Positions 1-12,239 of a DNA stretch of 64,000 bases are shown piece after piece; positions within the stretch are counted from its first letter, which is position 1; each line of letters starts with the position of its first letter. A model generated the notes under the pieces. It was not told the DNA's origin, did no database searches, and saw only the letters and a program-made list of their open reading frames with translations. Location: positions 66,602,290 through 66,666,289 of the forward strand of contig NC_065537.1 of assembly GCF_932294415.1 (NCBI RefSeq), read 5' to 3'. This stretch comes from Quercus robur. Its lineage: Eukaryota; Streptophyta; Magnoliopsida; Fagales; Fagaceae. The position numbers and the translations under genes are program-made.

Positions 1-181
1 GATACAACATTGCACATTTCTAGAGATAAACTAAAGAAAAGGCCAATTAAAGAAGACCTTAAAGTTAAACTCTTTCATCAGTAGTGCTGCTCCTGCACCA
101 TTTTTGAAATCATAATATTGTGTCTGGTAGAATATTAATCAGACAACCAAATTCACAATGTCCTAATAACTTAAGTTTTTG

Positions 182-348
182 GGATAATCAATAATTCATC
201 ATGGTCTTAAGTTCGAACCCTGTCTCCACTCTACCACTCATTTGAAAATTTTAAAAAATCTCATGTTGGACCCCAATTATCAAGAGAGAATATAATTTAT
301 CAATTTCAAAGTAAAGAATTGTAAAAAAAAAAAAAAAAAAAAAAAAAA
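182..348 (+). mobile_element. Short retroelement tail (SINE/LINE-like) ending in poly(A)
   Basis: A plus-strand sequence with a tRNA B-box-like motif (gttcgaaccc at 211-220) runs into about 26 A at 323-348. The tail abuts the third recognisable exon of the VPS26C-like gene on the other strand, so a retroposon probably landed in or beside that exon. The 5' limit is uncertain and I found no clear target-site duplication. Confidence 0.4.
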
Positions 349-379
349 GGTTCTCCGGAGATGTAGTACCTCTGTTGTA

Positions 380-1210
380 CCCGAACCAATCTTCCCAGAA
401 GGTCTAACCTCTGTACCCTTGTTTCTGTTTCGAAGTAAGAGAAAACAAATTATCTGTACAAATCTCCATATGAGGCAAACATAAAAGTTAACTATCATGA
501 AAGAAACAATCAACTAAGTAGCTCAATGGAATAGCTATTAATATTAATAGTTTATTACATCACAAATCATCACAAACACAATTAACTTAGACCAAAAACA
601 AACACAGAAACCGCAATTACACATTATATAGGAACCAGAATTCACATAAACTGAAAGGTATAATTGAGTTATGCTTTCAAAATATGAACTTTGCAAAATT
701 AGGGCTTCTCAAAGATTGAACTTACAAAATGGAGATAGGCTTGACAACACCATATAAGGACTCAATAATTCCAGCCGATCCTCCACGAATCTTCAAACAA
801 ACAAAAGCATTTCAGTTGAGATTTTACTATGATAGAGAAACGAAAAGAGAAATAGCTCTGTTTGGTTGCTGAGAAATAAGGAAAAAAAATACGAATCTCG
901 TTTAAAGACAATATTTTCCATCATTTTTTCTGGGAAACCAAATGGAGGACTAATTTAAACCCACCTACAAATTGACGGATCCATTGACAGTGAGACGAAC
1001 ACCATAGTAAGAAATGGAAGAAGAAGATTTCACTATGATTTTTCCCTCCAGAGGTTCCTGAAATTCCAATACTCATCTTTTTAGAGAATAGAAAGAGAGA
1101 GAGAGACAGAAATAGTAGGTATCTGTGTATATAGAGAATGAGAGAGACAGATGAGTTACCGAAGGGTGATAGATACAACTGGCACGGGAAAGTTTGAGCT
1201 CTATTGACAT
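380..1210 (-). pseudogene. VPS26C: VPS26C / DSCR3-like gene, 5' exons, with a nonsense codon
   Basis: VPS26C (DSCR3) is an arrestin-fold subunit of the retriever/retromer-like endosomal sorting complex. Four minus-strand exons read in order. Exon 1 (1160-1210, 17 codons) gives MSIELKLSRASCIYHPS. Exon 2 (965-1057) gives EPLEGKIIVK then YYGVRLTVNGSVNL. Exon 3 (726-790) gives IRGGSAGIIESLYGVVKPIS. Exon 4 (from 424 downward) gives EVRPSGKIGSGTTE. Donors are GT, acceptors AG, and phases agree across introns. The last codon of exon 2 is TAG where the family has Gln (CAG), immediately before the GT donor, so the protein would stop at residue 48. Exon 4 runs into a poly(T) tract left by a retroposon, and no later exon is seen. 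I read this as a pseudogene or a broken duplicate; a sequencing error or RNA editing cannot be excluded. The identification is strong; the functional state is inferred. Confidence 0.78.
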
Positions 1211-1730
1211 TCAAATACCTAAATTAATAAAAATCAACCCAAAATAACAAAACCTAAATCATATTTGATAACAATTTTTATTGTTTAAAGATACCTGTAT
1301 CAGTAGTGGTTCAGGCAGTATATATCAGTGGCAAGAGGCTGGGTTGAAGGTGGGAGATGGTCTGACGTGGTGGTGGTCCTCAATCTCTCCTTCACAGTGT
1401 CTTATGACCCTCTCCCTCCCCGTCTCTTGTGAAATAAGTGATTTCATCGAGTATAAAAATAGGCTCTTTGGTTTTCATGTTTGACAGCAAAATCAAGAAA
1501 AAAAAAAAGCTTGACCCGATACATAGAAGTGGTTTTAATGAGAATGGCCCGCATAGATTCAGCCAAATGAAACAAAATTGAACTTCAATTTCAGATTTTA
1601 ATTGGACAATTAGAAAGATAATTATGATGACATAATTTGTAGACACATGGCACAAAATTAGAGTTTTAATTTGGAATTGCAATTTGAGTTTCTCTCTGCT
1701 TCACCTATTATTTTATATATAGATATATAG
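1211..1730. other. Upstream flank of the VPS26C-like gene
   Basis: This AT-rich stretch would be the promoter side of the minus-strand VPS26C-like fragment. I see no convincing coding exon or transposon terminus; the short ORFs here look random. Confidence 0.4.
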
Positions 1731-1985
1731 ATTATTGTAGCTTATTGGCAGGGAAAAAAAAAGTTATTGTTAAAAGATCAAGAAAAAGGAGGAGCTCATG
1801 GTTTTAAGGTTGGACCAGTTGTTAACAAGCATTATTGTTAACTAGTTGCTAACAAGCAATTTTATGTCAAGTTAATACACATATACACATTATAATAAAA
1901 AAATGAAAAGCAAAAAACAAACTTCTTAAAATTCAAACTTTCTCTCCCTATATCCAACTACATATTATATATCTAAAGAAATTTT

Positions 1986-2156
1986 AAGAAATGCTACATT
2001 CACAATATTTTCACAATAAATAATAAGTGGTTAGTTGTTACTTGTTGTTATTGGTTGGCAAGAAAGTAATTTAAATCTCGAATTCATATTTAAAACCCAC
2101 AACAACCTTCCACTTAGAATTTATTGTGAAAATATTGTAAACGTAGCACTTCTCAA
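1986..2156. mobile_element. MITE with about 35-bp terminal inverted repeats (copy 1)
   Basis: The ends, containing gctacattcacaatattttc and, reversed, gtgctacgtttacaatattt, form an imperfect inverted repeat around a short core. It resembles a common plant MITE family, probably Mutator-related; that assignment is from memory. It is duplicated with its flanks at 2,799-2,966. Confidence 0.55.
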
Positions 2157-2798
2157 AAAAATTAGCTCCTCGTATTTTGTGTTGAATAACTCATTAGGCA
2201 TCAAAATTAAGATGAAATTAGAGACACATGACACCACATTGGACACTAATTGAAATTCTAATTGGATTTTAAGAAGAAAATAGAGACACATGGCATAAAA
2301 TTGGACACTAATTAAGAATTCTAATTGAATTTTCTTTGAGTTTTAATCGAAAGTCAAACTGTGATGATGTAATAATTATTTCAACTAGCCTGTTCAAAGG
2401 TTTTTTTTTTTTTTTAAAGAGATAGGAGTGTTATGAGATATTATTAATAACAATGCATACATACAATGCCTGAGAATGAGATAACAGCAAATGAGCATTT
2501 TCTAAACATTTGTCTTTTTGGTAGGAAGCATATTATAAAAATTATTGTAGCTTATTGGCATAAAAAAAAAAATGCTATTGTTAAAAGATCAAGAAAAAGG
2601 AGGAGCTCATGGTTTTAAGGTTGGGCCAGTTGTTAACAAGCATTATTGTTAACTAGTTGCTAACAAGCAATTTTACATCAAGTTAATACACATATACACA
2701 TTATAATAAAAAAATGAAAAGCAAAAAACAAACTTTCTTAAAATTCAAACTTTCTCTCCCTATATCCAACTACTTATTATATATCTAAAGAAATTTTA

Positions 2799-2966
2799 AG
2801 AAATGCTACATTCACAATATTTTCACAATAAATAATAAGTGGTTAGTTGTTACTTATTGTTATTGGCTGGCAAGAGAGTAATTTAAATCTCAAATTCATA
2901 TTTAAAACCCACAACAACCTACCACTTAGAATTTGTTGTGAAAATATTGCAGACGTAACACTTCTC
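2799..2966. mobile_element. MITE, copy 2 (carried by the direct duplication)
   Basis: Same element as at 1,986-2,156, with the same flanks. It was therefore copied with the surrounding segment and not inserted independently. Confidence 0.55.
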
Positions 2967-3009
2967 AAAAAAATTTATTAAAAAATAAAACAAATACTTT
3001 TAAGACCCA

Positions 3010-3348
3010 ATGTTGTATTTATATATGGCAAAAGATAGTACCATTTTCCACCTTAGCATAATTAGTACTGGTATTTTATTCTATTTATTGGTTCTTTTGT
3101 AATACTTATTAAACCAAATGTAAGAACACATTATGATTATTGTAATATATTACTTCAAAATATTTGTATTTATCTCATTTTTAATGATCTTATGTGTAAT
3201 ATTTTGATAGTTTTATCATAACTACATGTTTCATCTTATATTAGAGCCAATATAGCTTTCAATAGTTGTTATTAGAAAAATGTTTAAATTTGAACATGTT
3301 AACATTTGATTTAAAACAATCTCATGCATCGCACAAGTTAGCAGCTAG
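3010..3348 (+). mobile_element. Helitron 3' end (5' end not found)
   Basis: The end reads catgcatcgcacaagttagc followed by CTAG at 3,345-3,348 and then T. It is a decayed version of the hairpin plus CTAG|T terminus seen intact at 30,945-30,973. The inverted copy at 18,146 has the same end and the same downstream flank, so this Helitron predates the duplication. Left and mid copies lose similarity near 3,010. Confidence 0.6.
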
Positions 3349-4071
3349 TATAAAAGTAAATTAATCCATCTTTCCCGTTTTCATCATTTGGTCAATATTA
3401 ATGCTATTTGACATGCTTTGTTAGTGCCAAGGGCCTTAATTGGCTTTCCATAGCTGTGGAACGAGACCTTATAAATAAATAAGGAATTAAATTTTATAAG
3501 GATATGGTGCAAAACCCAAGTTTTATCCCTCCGATTCCAACATGCCATATCATCATGCTACATATTAAAGAACAGGCACAACCACACTCAATGAATTCTA
3601 TTACTCATTTGAAAATCCAATTTTAATTGTGAGTTTATTGAGATGTTATTATGTGTGATAGGATTTATTGAATTTTAAGTGAAAAGCTATTGTGTCAATT
3701 TCTTATTGGATGGTGTAAAACATGAGTTTTACTTTTACACCTCATCCTTACCGAATTCAGACTCAATAAATAAATAAACTTGGCTGGAGTTTCCAATAGA
3801 ACTGAAAAATGTGAAGATAAAATTAAATAAAAGATCAATCCATCTTTTCCTCCTGGCATTCCAATGAAGATGTGTCCAAGGTTTAAATTCTCTCTCCTCT
3901 AATTATTGAGTTATAAAAAAATTAGGGCATTGTAGATAGTTGCAAATAGTAAATTAATCAATCTTTTTTCTTTTTCATTTGATAAATATTAAAAACATTT
4001 AACATGCTCAGCATTGTTGGCTTTCCATAACGAGACCTTATAAAATAAATTAAAATATAAAAATTGGTTGG

Positions 4072-5076
4072 TGTTACGTGATGATGAGGTACTCATTTTA
4101 GGAAGAGTAATGTCCATCAAGCTTGAACTTTACTGGGGAGGAGCACTGTTATTGTTCCTAGGGTCATATTTTTTATGTAATTAGTTAATTCTTTGACAAA
4201 ACGCACTTGTGATTGGGTAGATCTAAGTTGGGATTAATATATCAAGGAGCATGTTATTCAAACATACCAAGTGGTATCATTAAAGACATGAAGGTTGATC
4301 CAAGAAACAAGTAAAAAAAGAACATTTAATTAAGTCCTGACACAAGCTCAACAGATCCTGCTATTGAAGATTAATGGAGAAGCTCCACATATGCTCAATC
4401 TATTGAGAACTACGATTTCTGAAATTTCAGATCTAAAAAATCGGCCAATGATAACTTGAATTATTAGAGTTTCTCTTCTTATAACCCTAGTCATATATAA
4501 GGCTTATTTTAAAAGTCATCAAGTACAAAAACATAGACTTAGAACTTATATACTTTATGAGAAGCTACTACGTTTGTGCACCTTAAGGTTTTGTAACTAA
4601 GTGCTTCCTTATCTACATCGTTTATGAAATGAAAAACTTTGCAGCCAATAACGATCAATCAAGTTGTTGGAGTTAGTCATTTACTGGGAGTTAGTTATAG
4701 ATTGGAGATTTGTGCAACAAAAGAAAGAAGGCTACTACAAGATCAACTCCAATTAGGTATTGGAGCAAAGGTTCAACTATAGGTTAGTTTTTTGCAAATA
4801 GACCAGAATAGTGGTAAAATTTCTCATACTTGTAATTGCTTTATTATTGATTAGAGGATTCTTGTGAATAGTGACCTTAAATTCGCCTAGTGGGGTTTTT
4901 GCCTTACAAGAGGTTTTCCAAATTTGTTAACAGATCACCGTGTTAATTTATTTTCTGCTGCATTTAGTTTATTTTGTGATTTGTTAGTGCCTCCACGAAT
5001 TGCATGTAATTTGACCTAGTTAATTAACTTGGATAATTAAATTAATTAACCGGGGTCAATCTATTTTAACCCAATA
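4072..5076 (-). mobile_element. Solo LTR, left arm
   Basis: A 1,005-bp LTR-like unit with TG/CA-type ends on the minus strand is flanked by a 5-bp target duplication, gttgg (4,067-4,071 and 5,077-5,081). The same insertion, at the same site, is in the right arm (40,410-41,422), and a partial one is at 17,045-17,702. It therefore predates the duplications. No internal retrotransposon coding region lies beside it. It is a fossil; the LTR superfamily was not determined. Confidence 0.75.
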
Positions 5077-5284
5077 GTTGGTGTTTCCAATAAAAATTGT
5101 GAGATGAAGATAATAATAATAATAGACCAATCCATTTTTTCCTCCTGCTTTCCAATGGAGATGTGTTCAGGATTCAAATTTTCTCTCCTTCAACTATCAA
5201 GTTATTAAAAAAAATGAGGGTATTGTAGATAGTTGCAAATAGTAAACCAATCAATCTTTTTCTTTATCAATGTGATAAATATTA

Positions 5285-5662
5285 AGAGAAATTACACTTT
5301 ACCACTCAAAACTATATCTCCGATTACATTTTGCACCCTCAAATTTTTGAATGCATATTTTGCACCCCTAAACTATGATCATTGTAACATTTTGCACCCC
5401 GACATCAAGTTTGCTATTAACTTGGATGGGTAAATATTGGCACAATGTGTAAAGACCTAATTGCTCCCTCTTTTCAATTCTTTAAAAACAAAATATAAAT
5501 TATATTTTACCACCATAAACTATACTCATAATTACACTTTGCACCCTCAATTTTGAATTTTCGTCCAAGTTAACAGTAAACTTAACATTGGGATGCAAAG
5601 TGTAACAAATGCTATTACTTAGGGTGCAAAACGTACATTCAAAAATTTCATAGTGCAACATG
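5285..5662. mobile_element. MITE/MULE-like insertion upstream of the left neprosin-like gene
   Basis: A 378-bp insertion is bounded by the 9-bp direct repeat taaatatta (5,276-5,284 and 5,663-5,671), typical of Mutator-type insertion. Internally it has repeated tttgcaccc blocks in opposite orientations. The right arm has the same insertion at about 39,848-40,193. Confidence 0.65.
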
Positions 5663-5989
5663 TAAATATTAACACTATTTAACATGCTTGGCTGGTATCA
5701 AGAGTGTCATTGTCTTTCCATAACAAGACCACACAAAATAAGAATAAAAATTGGTTGGCATTTCCAACGAAGATGGTAATGTGAAGATAAAAAAAGTTAA
5801 AAAGAGAAAGAAAAAGAAAAGATTAATCCATCTTTTTCTCCTAATGTTTTCACTAGAGACATCTAAAATTCAAATTCGCCCATCTCCCAACTAATAATAA
5901 TAATAACAAAATCAATAAATAAATAAAACAAACTTAGTTGCTTTCCATAATGAGACCTTAATTGTACTTATCTTCAACTCACCATCACT

Positions 5990-6001
5990 CCTATATAAAT
6001 A
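5990..6001 (+). promoter_or_regulatory. TATA box of the left neprosin-like gene
   Basis: TATATAAATA lies about 70-80 bp upstream of the ATG at 6,071, a normal plant spacing that places transcription start near 6,025. The right-arm gene has the same box in the same place. Confidence 0.65.
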
Positions 6002-6070
6002 GCCTCTAAGAATGCTAACCCAATATATATATACTTACATCCAATTAGTAAGGTATTGGATTTTGAAAGA

Positions 6071-9000
6071 ATGATCTTAATTGTAGTTTTGTGTTTGTGT
6101 TTGACAAGTATCTATCAGGTGAATGGAACCCGAATTATATCCAAAGAAGAAGAATTGGAGTTAGAAAGACAACTAAAGCTCATAAACAAACCTCCTATTA
6201 AAAGTATTCAGGTTTTAGACTAACTCAAACTCATGTTTGTTTTGAATCTTTATATATTGTAATACTATAATACTTCAAGCATATTTAGTACAATGATATT
6301 TAAACATTCCATTTAGAAATTATATCTTCTTCTTATTGTTATTATCAATTGATTGTTCATTTGAGTAAGACCTAATACTCCAGAGTATTGAGATTAAGGT
6401 CCGTTTGGTTGGGATGAAACATGGAGGATAGAAAATAAAGGAGTGAAAACAAATTTTATGAGTGTTTGGTTAGAGAAAATGAGAGAATTGAAAATTGGTT
6501 AGGCGCAAGTGTTTTCTCCCCTGCCCCACCAAAATTTTTTCTCTCTAATTTGGGGAGAAAATAGTGGGGAGAAGAATAATTGCAATCAATGACTAAACTA
6601 TCCTCCTTTCCTCCTTTTACTAGTCCTATTAATAGCTTCTTCTCTCTCTTTTTTTTTTTCTTTTTTTTTTTTCTTTTCTTTTTGCTTTCCTGGGCGTGAT
6701 TGACTTGTTGGTTGCTTCTTTCTTTTTATTTTTTTTTTCTTTCCTTTTTTATTTTGCTTTTTTGGGCATGATAGACTTGTTTTCTTTTTTTTCTTTTTTT
6801 GGTGTAATATAGCATACAGGTTGTTGTGGGTGCTTCTTTTTTTTTCTTTTTTTTCTCTCTTCTTCAGCGTGATTATTTGGGCATGATTTTTCTTTTTTAG
6901 TAAATATGGATAATTGTCTTTTTTTGTCACATTTTTTTATCTAGGAATTATTTTTAACAAGGGCATATGAGTAAATTTATTAAAAAAAATTATTTTTTTT
7001 CATCCCTCTATTTTTCCGCCCCCAACCAAACACAAATTAGGAAAATTGAAATCTCTTTTATCTTCCCACTTTTCTATCCTCCCACATTTCCACTCCACCA
7101 ACCAAACAGACTCTATGTTTTATTCTCCAATTCTCTCATAAAAGAAAATTTTAAGTTTGATTTCCACTCTCCTCTTTATTGAAAGGGGGGAAAAAGATAG
7201 AAAGATAGAATGACGATGACAACAACAACAACAACATTCAAAAGACTTTGATTAAGTTATGAGATTTATTACTAACATTGATTTAATCGGAAGAACTAAG
7301 ACTTAATGAAACGAGCGAATTTATATTTAATTTTGACTAAATTATGTGTTTGACCCCTTAAACTTTGTGGGTTTTTTTTTTTTTTTTTTTTTTGCAAATT
7401 GGTTCATTACATTTTAAGGTTTTTCATCTTGGTCCCCTCTGAGTTCTTTTATCATAAATTTTATAAAGATAAGATTTGCTTTTGGGGAAAAAAAGGTAAT
7501 TTAGTGTTAAATATTTGACACTGCATAAATCATAAATTCTGCTAACTTTTAATTATTGAAATTTTAATAATACCTTATCTTTTTTTCTTTTTTTTTGAGA
7601 AACAATAATACCTTATCTAAGAGCACAATTTTTCAATAATTAGTGCTTACTATAGGCTCAACCTAGAAATGCGGAGAAATTATTCTTTCCTAAGGATTGA
7701 ATCATCCCTCCTCTCATAGAAAGTCCCACACCTCTTGGCGAGCGAGACCCTGTTCCAACAACTCGATGGGCTTTAGACTTGTCCACCATATTCCATGCCG
7801 CCAAGAACACATTGGTGGGCCAGTAAGGATCCCTTTAGCCCAAGCTCAGTTCCTTTGAAACCAAATAAACCAAATGGAGGCAAAGAAATAATCCTTCTTA
7901 GTCCCTACCACAAATATGGTAGAAAACATTTTTGACCACATGTCTTGAAGCCAATACGAGTTTTGTTGGCAGAATACCAAATAGCTTTCCACAATCCTTG
8001 CTTTTCGTAGTTATCTTAACATTCATCTTGGTGGGGTTGGAGATCAATGATGAGTGAAAGCCAAATGATAGGCTGATCGAAATTTTTTAGTTGTGAACTA
8101 GTGATACTCTCCACACATGGACAGGGTATTTTTCTTTGGAATACACAACTTATTCGAGTTTTTTGGCCGTAAAACCATTCTTCCTCCATAATCTAGTATT
8201 TAGGAAGTGCAGTGCATGGTTTCAAGGCATCTTGTCATATGCCTTAGCTTGCTTATATCGATCGAGTACTAACAGCAAGCGATCCGAACATGTGCCTCAA
8301 TGAAGCTCTCTTCTGGGAGTTTATTGCACCAATGCGGATTCCCATGGAACCCGTGATGTCTTCTAGATGAGTCTCCCCAAGTTACTTGAAAGCTTCCATT
8401 TTAGCCATGTCACCTTTGGGAGGGATTATGGAACTAGTAAGTATATGATTTAAGTACTTTAGTTGAATAGCAAGAAACTCATGTAAAATGAAATTACAGT
8501 CCATTTATTTAGTTCTTGGGGATCCTCAACCCTAATCCTTCTCAAATGTCATACCCATTTGTTATTTAGAGGCTTTTTATAATAATAATAATAATAAAAG
8601 GTCAAAGTTATAAAGTTTGTTTTTTTCAACCTCTTAAATTTGAAAAGTTTTTATTATTCGAGTTTTTACCATATATCTTTGCAGTGCTTTCTCAATTATC
8701 TATCTTCACGATCGCAACTCACAATCATCATATTTTTTAGACATTGTCTAAATCATGGAAGTCTTATTATTATTATTGTTTTTTTTTTTTTTAATTTCAT
8801 ATATAACATGTTGTAGACCTTGTTTTCATGCTATAATAGAACTTGTTTTTTCTTTTTTGAATTTGTAGACAAAGTTTGGACATATTGTTGATTGCATTGA
8901 TATCAATAAACAATTGGCTTTTGACCATCCTTTGTTGAAAGATCACAAGATCCAGGTACTTAAGCAGAGATTGAAACTATTTATTCCTTTATCTATATCA

Positions 9001-11915
9001 ATAAACAAAATTTTTTTTTTTCCAATTGCTTTAGAAATTGTAGTAGTTTGTACTTTTTGAACTGAAAATTATCATAATGATTACTATGTCTGCCATGCCT
9101 CATCATTTTAACAAATTCCATTACTACTAGGGCTTATTATTTAAAGGATTAATTAAGCAAATCAATTATGTAAAAAAAAAACTATTCTTAATCAGAATTT
9201 GATTAAAGGCTACATTCTAACTAGAGCAAAAGATGGCAAAATTCAGTTTCCTTAACTATGCAATTATATATCATGACTTATAAATCACTCACTTTTGTAT
9301 GTTTTTATACTTACATTAGTTTGGGTAAATAAGTGTAATAACAGTCGACCTATGAATATAAGGAAATATATATTAGAAACGTTGAATGATTTAGATATAA
9401 TATAACGACAAAAAATATTTTGATAGATTTGTCTTAGCTTGTTGAGAATTTATAGTTGACTTAGGAACAAAGATTTGTTGTTCTTGGTTTTTTTTTTTTT
9501 TAATTGTAATTTTAATAAGTGGATTGTGGTGGAAGAGGAAGTAGGGTTTGAACCACGAACATGTGAGATACCACAAAGGATATCATTACCACAAAGCTAT
9601 CACTTATTATTATTATTATTATGAAAATATAAATCTGCAAGTTGGAAAACTAATATTATGTTTTATAGTTTAATTTGAACTTTTGCTTTTTCAGGAAAGA
9701 CCTCATTTTTCAAAAAGAACAACAAAGAATGCAGGACTCTCGCAAAATAGACCTTTAATGATTGGTTTACAACAAGATGCTTGTCCGTCAGGAACAGTTC
9801 CTATTCGCAGGACAACAAAAGCAGACCTCATAGCAATTAGGTCAATGTCAAATATCATTTATCCTCAAACAACAAAAGTTCCCAATACTCATGTAAGTTC
9901 TTTATTATATATTTTGAGATGTAGGACGTAATCATAGTATACTTGGTATCATAATACATTACACAAGTATTTTTTTTTCCCAAAAATATAATGTTAATGT
10001 CATAATAATCTTTGTAAAAATGGCCATTCAAACCTTTGCATTAACTAAATGAAATATAATTTGAAATGAAGTTTAAAGTTTCATGAGCTAATTGATCAAG
10101 TTTGAATAAAACAAGGGTCATGCTAACGGATGCTCTTAGGGGGGATGGTTAACAATCCATTTTAAGAAAGTTTTGACACCACTTTTATTGAAAATGGAAA
10201 AAACTGTCAAAACATTAATAACTTTTTTTTTCTTTTCCCATAAAAACTTTCTTTAAATGGATTGTTAATTATTGCTCTAAGAGCATCCGTTAGTATTTTC
10301 CATAAAACAAAACTTGACTTGATATATTTGTGATCCTTAAACCTAATATTTTCAATATTTAAGTACATAAATTTAAAGCAAATTTGTCAAAAGATGCATA
10401 ATTATTTATTATTTAGAACAATGAAGGTTAATATGGTAGCCAAATTTAGAGCTAAGTTCTAGTTTTTTTTTTTTTTTTTTTTTTTTTAAGGGGAAAAAAA
10501 AGTAATGGCGGATCCCATCAAATTGATCTTATTTGTTGGGTTGTACAGCGTGCAGTTATCCAAATGCGAACCAGTGAATTTCACAGTTACATTGGCGTTA
10601 ACGGAAACATCAATGTCTATAATCCTGTAGTTAAGGAGGGAAGCAGCTATGCTGTAATGTATGTCATGAATGGCGCAGACGAAAAGTTGATTTCTATCAC
10701 AACAGGATGGATGGTAATTTAAATTTATACTTATTTTGTTGATATTCACAATTTCACACCCTAATCTTTGATGATTCATATAACTGTCCAATCATGAATT
10801 TGCAATAAACGATTGCCATTTTCAATGAAGAAAAAAGGGTCGTTTTCTTTGATGAATAAGATGTCATTCATATTGGTTATAAAAGTTCAAGTTCTAATTA
10901 ATATCCATGGGTACAAAATGAGAGAAATGAATTAGTAAAGAAACAGTTATTATAAGATTGATAATCAAATACAAATGGGCCAGCATAACAGATTTTCCAA
11001 AAGAATAATGTTTTTTACTCCTTGATTCAAACAGGTTTCCCCAAGTACGTACAAGGGTACTCCGTATTCTTATTTCTTTACATTTTGGACGGTATGTTTC
11101 TATTCTATCGTTTTCACACATTTATAATTTATTATCCAACTTTTTTCTTGTGGTGCATGTTTGTTTCTTGTTTGCTAGTGTTTCAATCCATTAAATTTGT
11201 ATATACTACAAGTTCTTTTGAAAATTATACGTAACAATGCCTTTGAAAATTACAGACTGATGGTGCTGATAAGACAGGCTGCTTCAACATTGCTTGCCCT
11301 GGTTTTGTGCAAGTTGACAAAAGAGTTTATCCCGGGTCACCTATAAGTAATGTATCCACTCCTAATGGTCCTCAATTTGAGATTGGACTCTCTATTTCAA
11401 AGGTAAATCTATCGTTAATTAAACTGCATATTATTTTATTTTGTAATATTAACATTCTATGTATATTAAATTTTGAAACAAAGTTTGAAAAAGGTGCTTA
11501 GAGTTTTGTGACTTTGATCATATACTCTTGTTGTTTTATGTGACAGGCGGACGATGGCAATTGGTGGGTAACAAAAGATCAAATTAATATTGGATATTTT
11601 CCAGCAGCATTATTTAATAATTTAGCTAACTTCGAAACTGTTGGTTGGGGAGGGATTGTTGTTAGTCCCCCAAATGGAATTAGCCCACCCATGGGATCCG
11701 GAATATTTCCAGATGACAATTATGGACATACAAGTCAATTTAGAGCGATCCAGTATAAAAATAGTTCTGGGGTGCTAGATGGACCTCATAAATATACCTA
11801 TGATACAATAATTGATAGCCCTAACTGCTATCTCATAGATTTTCATGGATATATAGGTGAGCACGAGGGATACACCTTCGGGTTTGGTGGACCTGGTGGA
11901 GATTGTGGCATTTAA
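6071..11915 (+). CDS. Neprosin-family (DUF239) secreted protein, left copy
   Basis: Seven exons: 6071-6211, 8869-8955, 9695-9892, 10549-10713, 11035-11091, 11256-11402, 11547-11915. All are in phase 0 with GT/AG borders and encode 387 aa. Residues 1-19 (MILIVVLCLCLTSIYQVNG) are a signal peptide. Exons 2-3 carry the neprosin activation peptide (HIVDCIDI, AFDHPLLKDHKIQ). Exons 4-7 carry the neprosin domain, with TGCFNIACPGFVQ, GYFP, VGWGG, GSGIFPDDNYG and a C-terminal glycine-rich FGFGGPGGDCG. The family's founder in Nepenthes is a prolyl endopeptidase using two glutamates. By my remembered alignment the corresponding places here read SITTGW and GWGGIV without Glu, so catalysis is doubtful. The start is the second of two ATGs used in the right copy; the first is ATT here. 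The protein would act in the apoplast or vacuole. No frameshift or internal stop was seen. Confidence 0.9.
6399..7112. mobile_element. TIR element in intron 1 (left gene)
   Basis: The ends ggtccgtttggttgg and ccaaccaaacagactc are inverted, and the interior has long pyrimidine-rich T/C runs. This terminus is common in plant nonautonomous DNA transposons. The right arm carries the related block as a tandem pair at about 37,800-39,060, so the element was present before the duplication. Confidence 0.6.
7640..8560. other. Unassigned block in intron 1, shared by both arms
   Basis: About 900 bp here is less AT-rich than the surrounding intron and matches 36,580-37,390 in the right arm. It has no open frame and no motif I recognise. 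It may be a decayed gene or transposon fragment. Confidence 0.35.
10115..10301. mobile_element. Mutator-like MITE, left arm only
   Basis: A 187-bp element sits in intron 3 with inverted ends sharing ctaacggatgctcttag. It is flanked by the 9-bp duplication ataaaacaa (10,106-10,114 and 10,302-10,310). The right-arm intron has the uninterrupted site (near 35,100-35,115, reading gaataaaaccaaac on the minus strand), so insertion came after the duplication. Confidence 0.85.
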
Positions 11916-12069
11916 AATATATTGTACCATGAGTCCAGTGGGCTGCGCTTTTCAATTGGACAGGGCTAGTTCCCATCTCTTACCTAGTGCCTCGTGTTGT
12001 TGAGGCTATGGATCGAGATGGCTCTAGGCATAGTTCTTTTGATTGTAATCATGTTCTTTTTAGTAATTC

Positions 12070-12080
12070 AATAAAATAAA
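12070..12080 (+). terminator. Polyadenylation signal of the left neprosin-like gene
   Basis: aataaaataaa follows the stop codon by about 155 bp and is mirrored in the right arm at 33,356-33,366. A CA microsatellite starts about 20 bp downstream. Confidence 0.6.
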
Positions 12081-12239
12081 GTACTTATTCAGCACACACA
12101 CAAAAAAATGTCTTGCAAAATAAATTGGAAATTTATTCCTTCAGCTATGACCATTTTGTCAATGACCTTGATTTGTCCTTCCATGCTTAATATTATTAAA
12201 TTTGATTAGTCACTTGATTAGAATATGGTATTAAAAATA

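Larger units (their letters stand above)
1731..2977. repeat. Direct duplication, about 430-bp unit at 812-bp spacing
   Basis: Positions 1,731-2,165 recur almost unchanged at 2,543-2,977, sharing ttattgtagcttattggca, ggaggagctcatggtttta and the downstream MITE. Related but more diverged sequence recurs at about 12,240-12,560 and, inverted, at 32,640-32,950, in the two arms of the large palindrome. The 380 bp between the copies contain short internal repeats (gagacacatg...) and a T-run. Confidence 0.75.

Noticed and set aside
211-220. Possible tRNA gene near a B-box-like motif
   Set aside because: No acceptor stem or cloverleaf can be formed; the poly(A) tail points to a retroposon.
6598-6930. 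Long lysine-rich minus-strand ORF
   Set aside because: It is a translation of T/C-rich low-complexity sequence inside intron 1; the same run in the right arm is broken differently.
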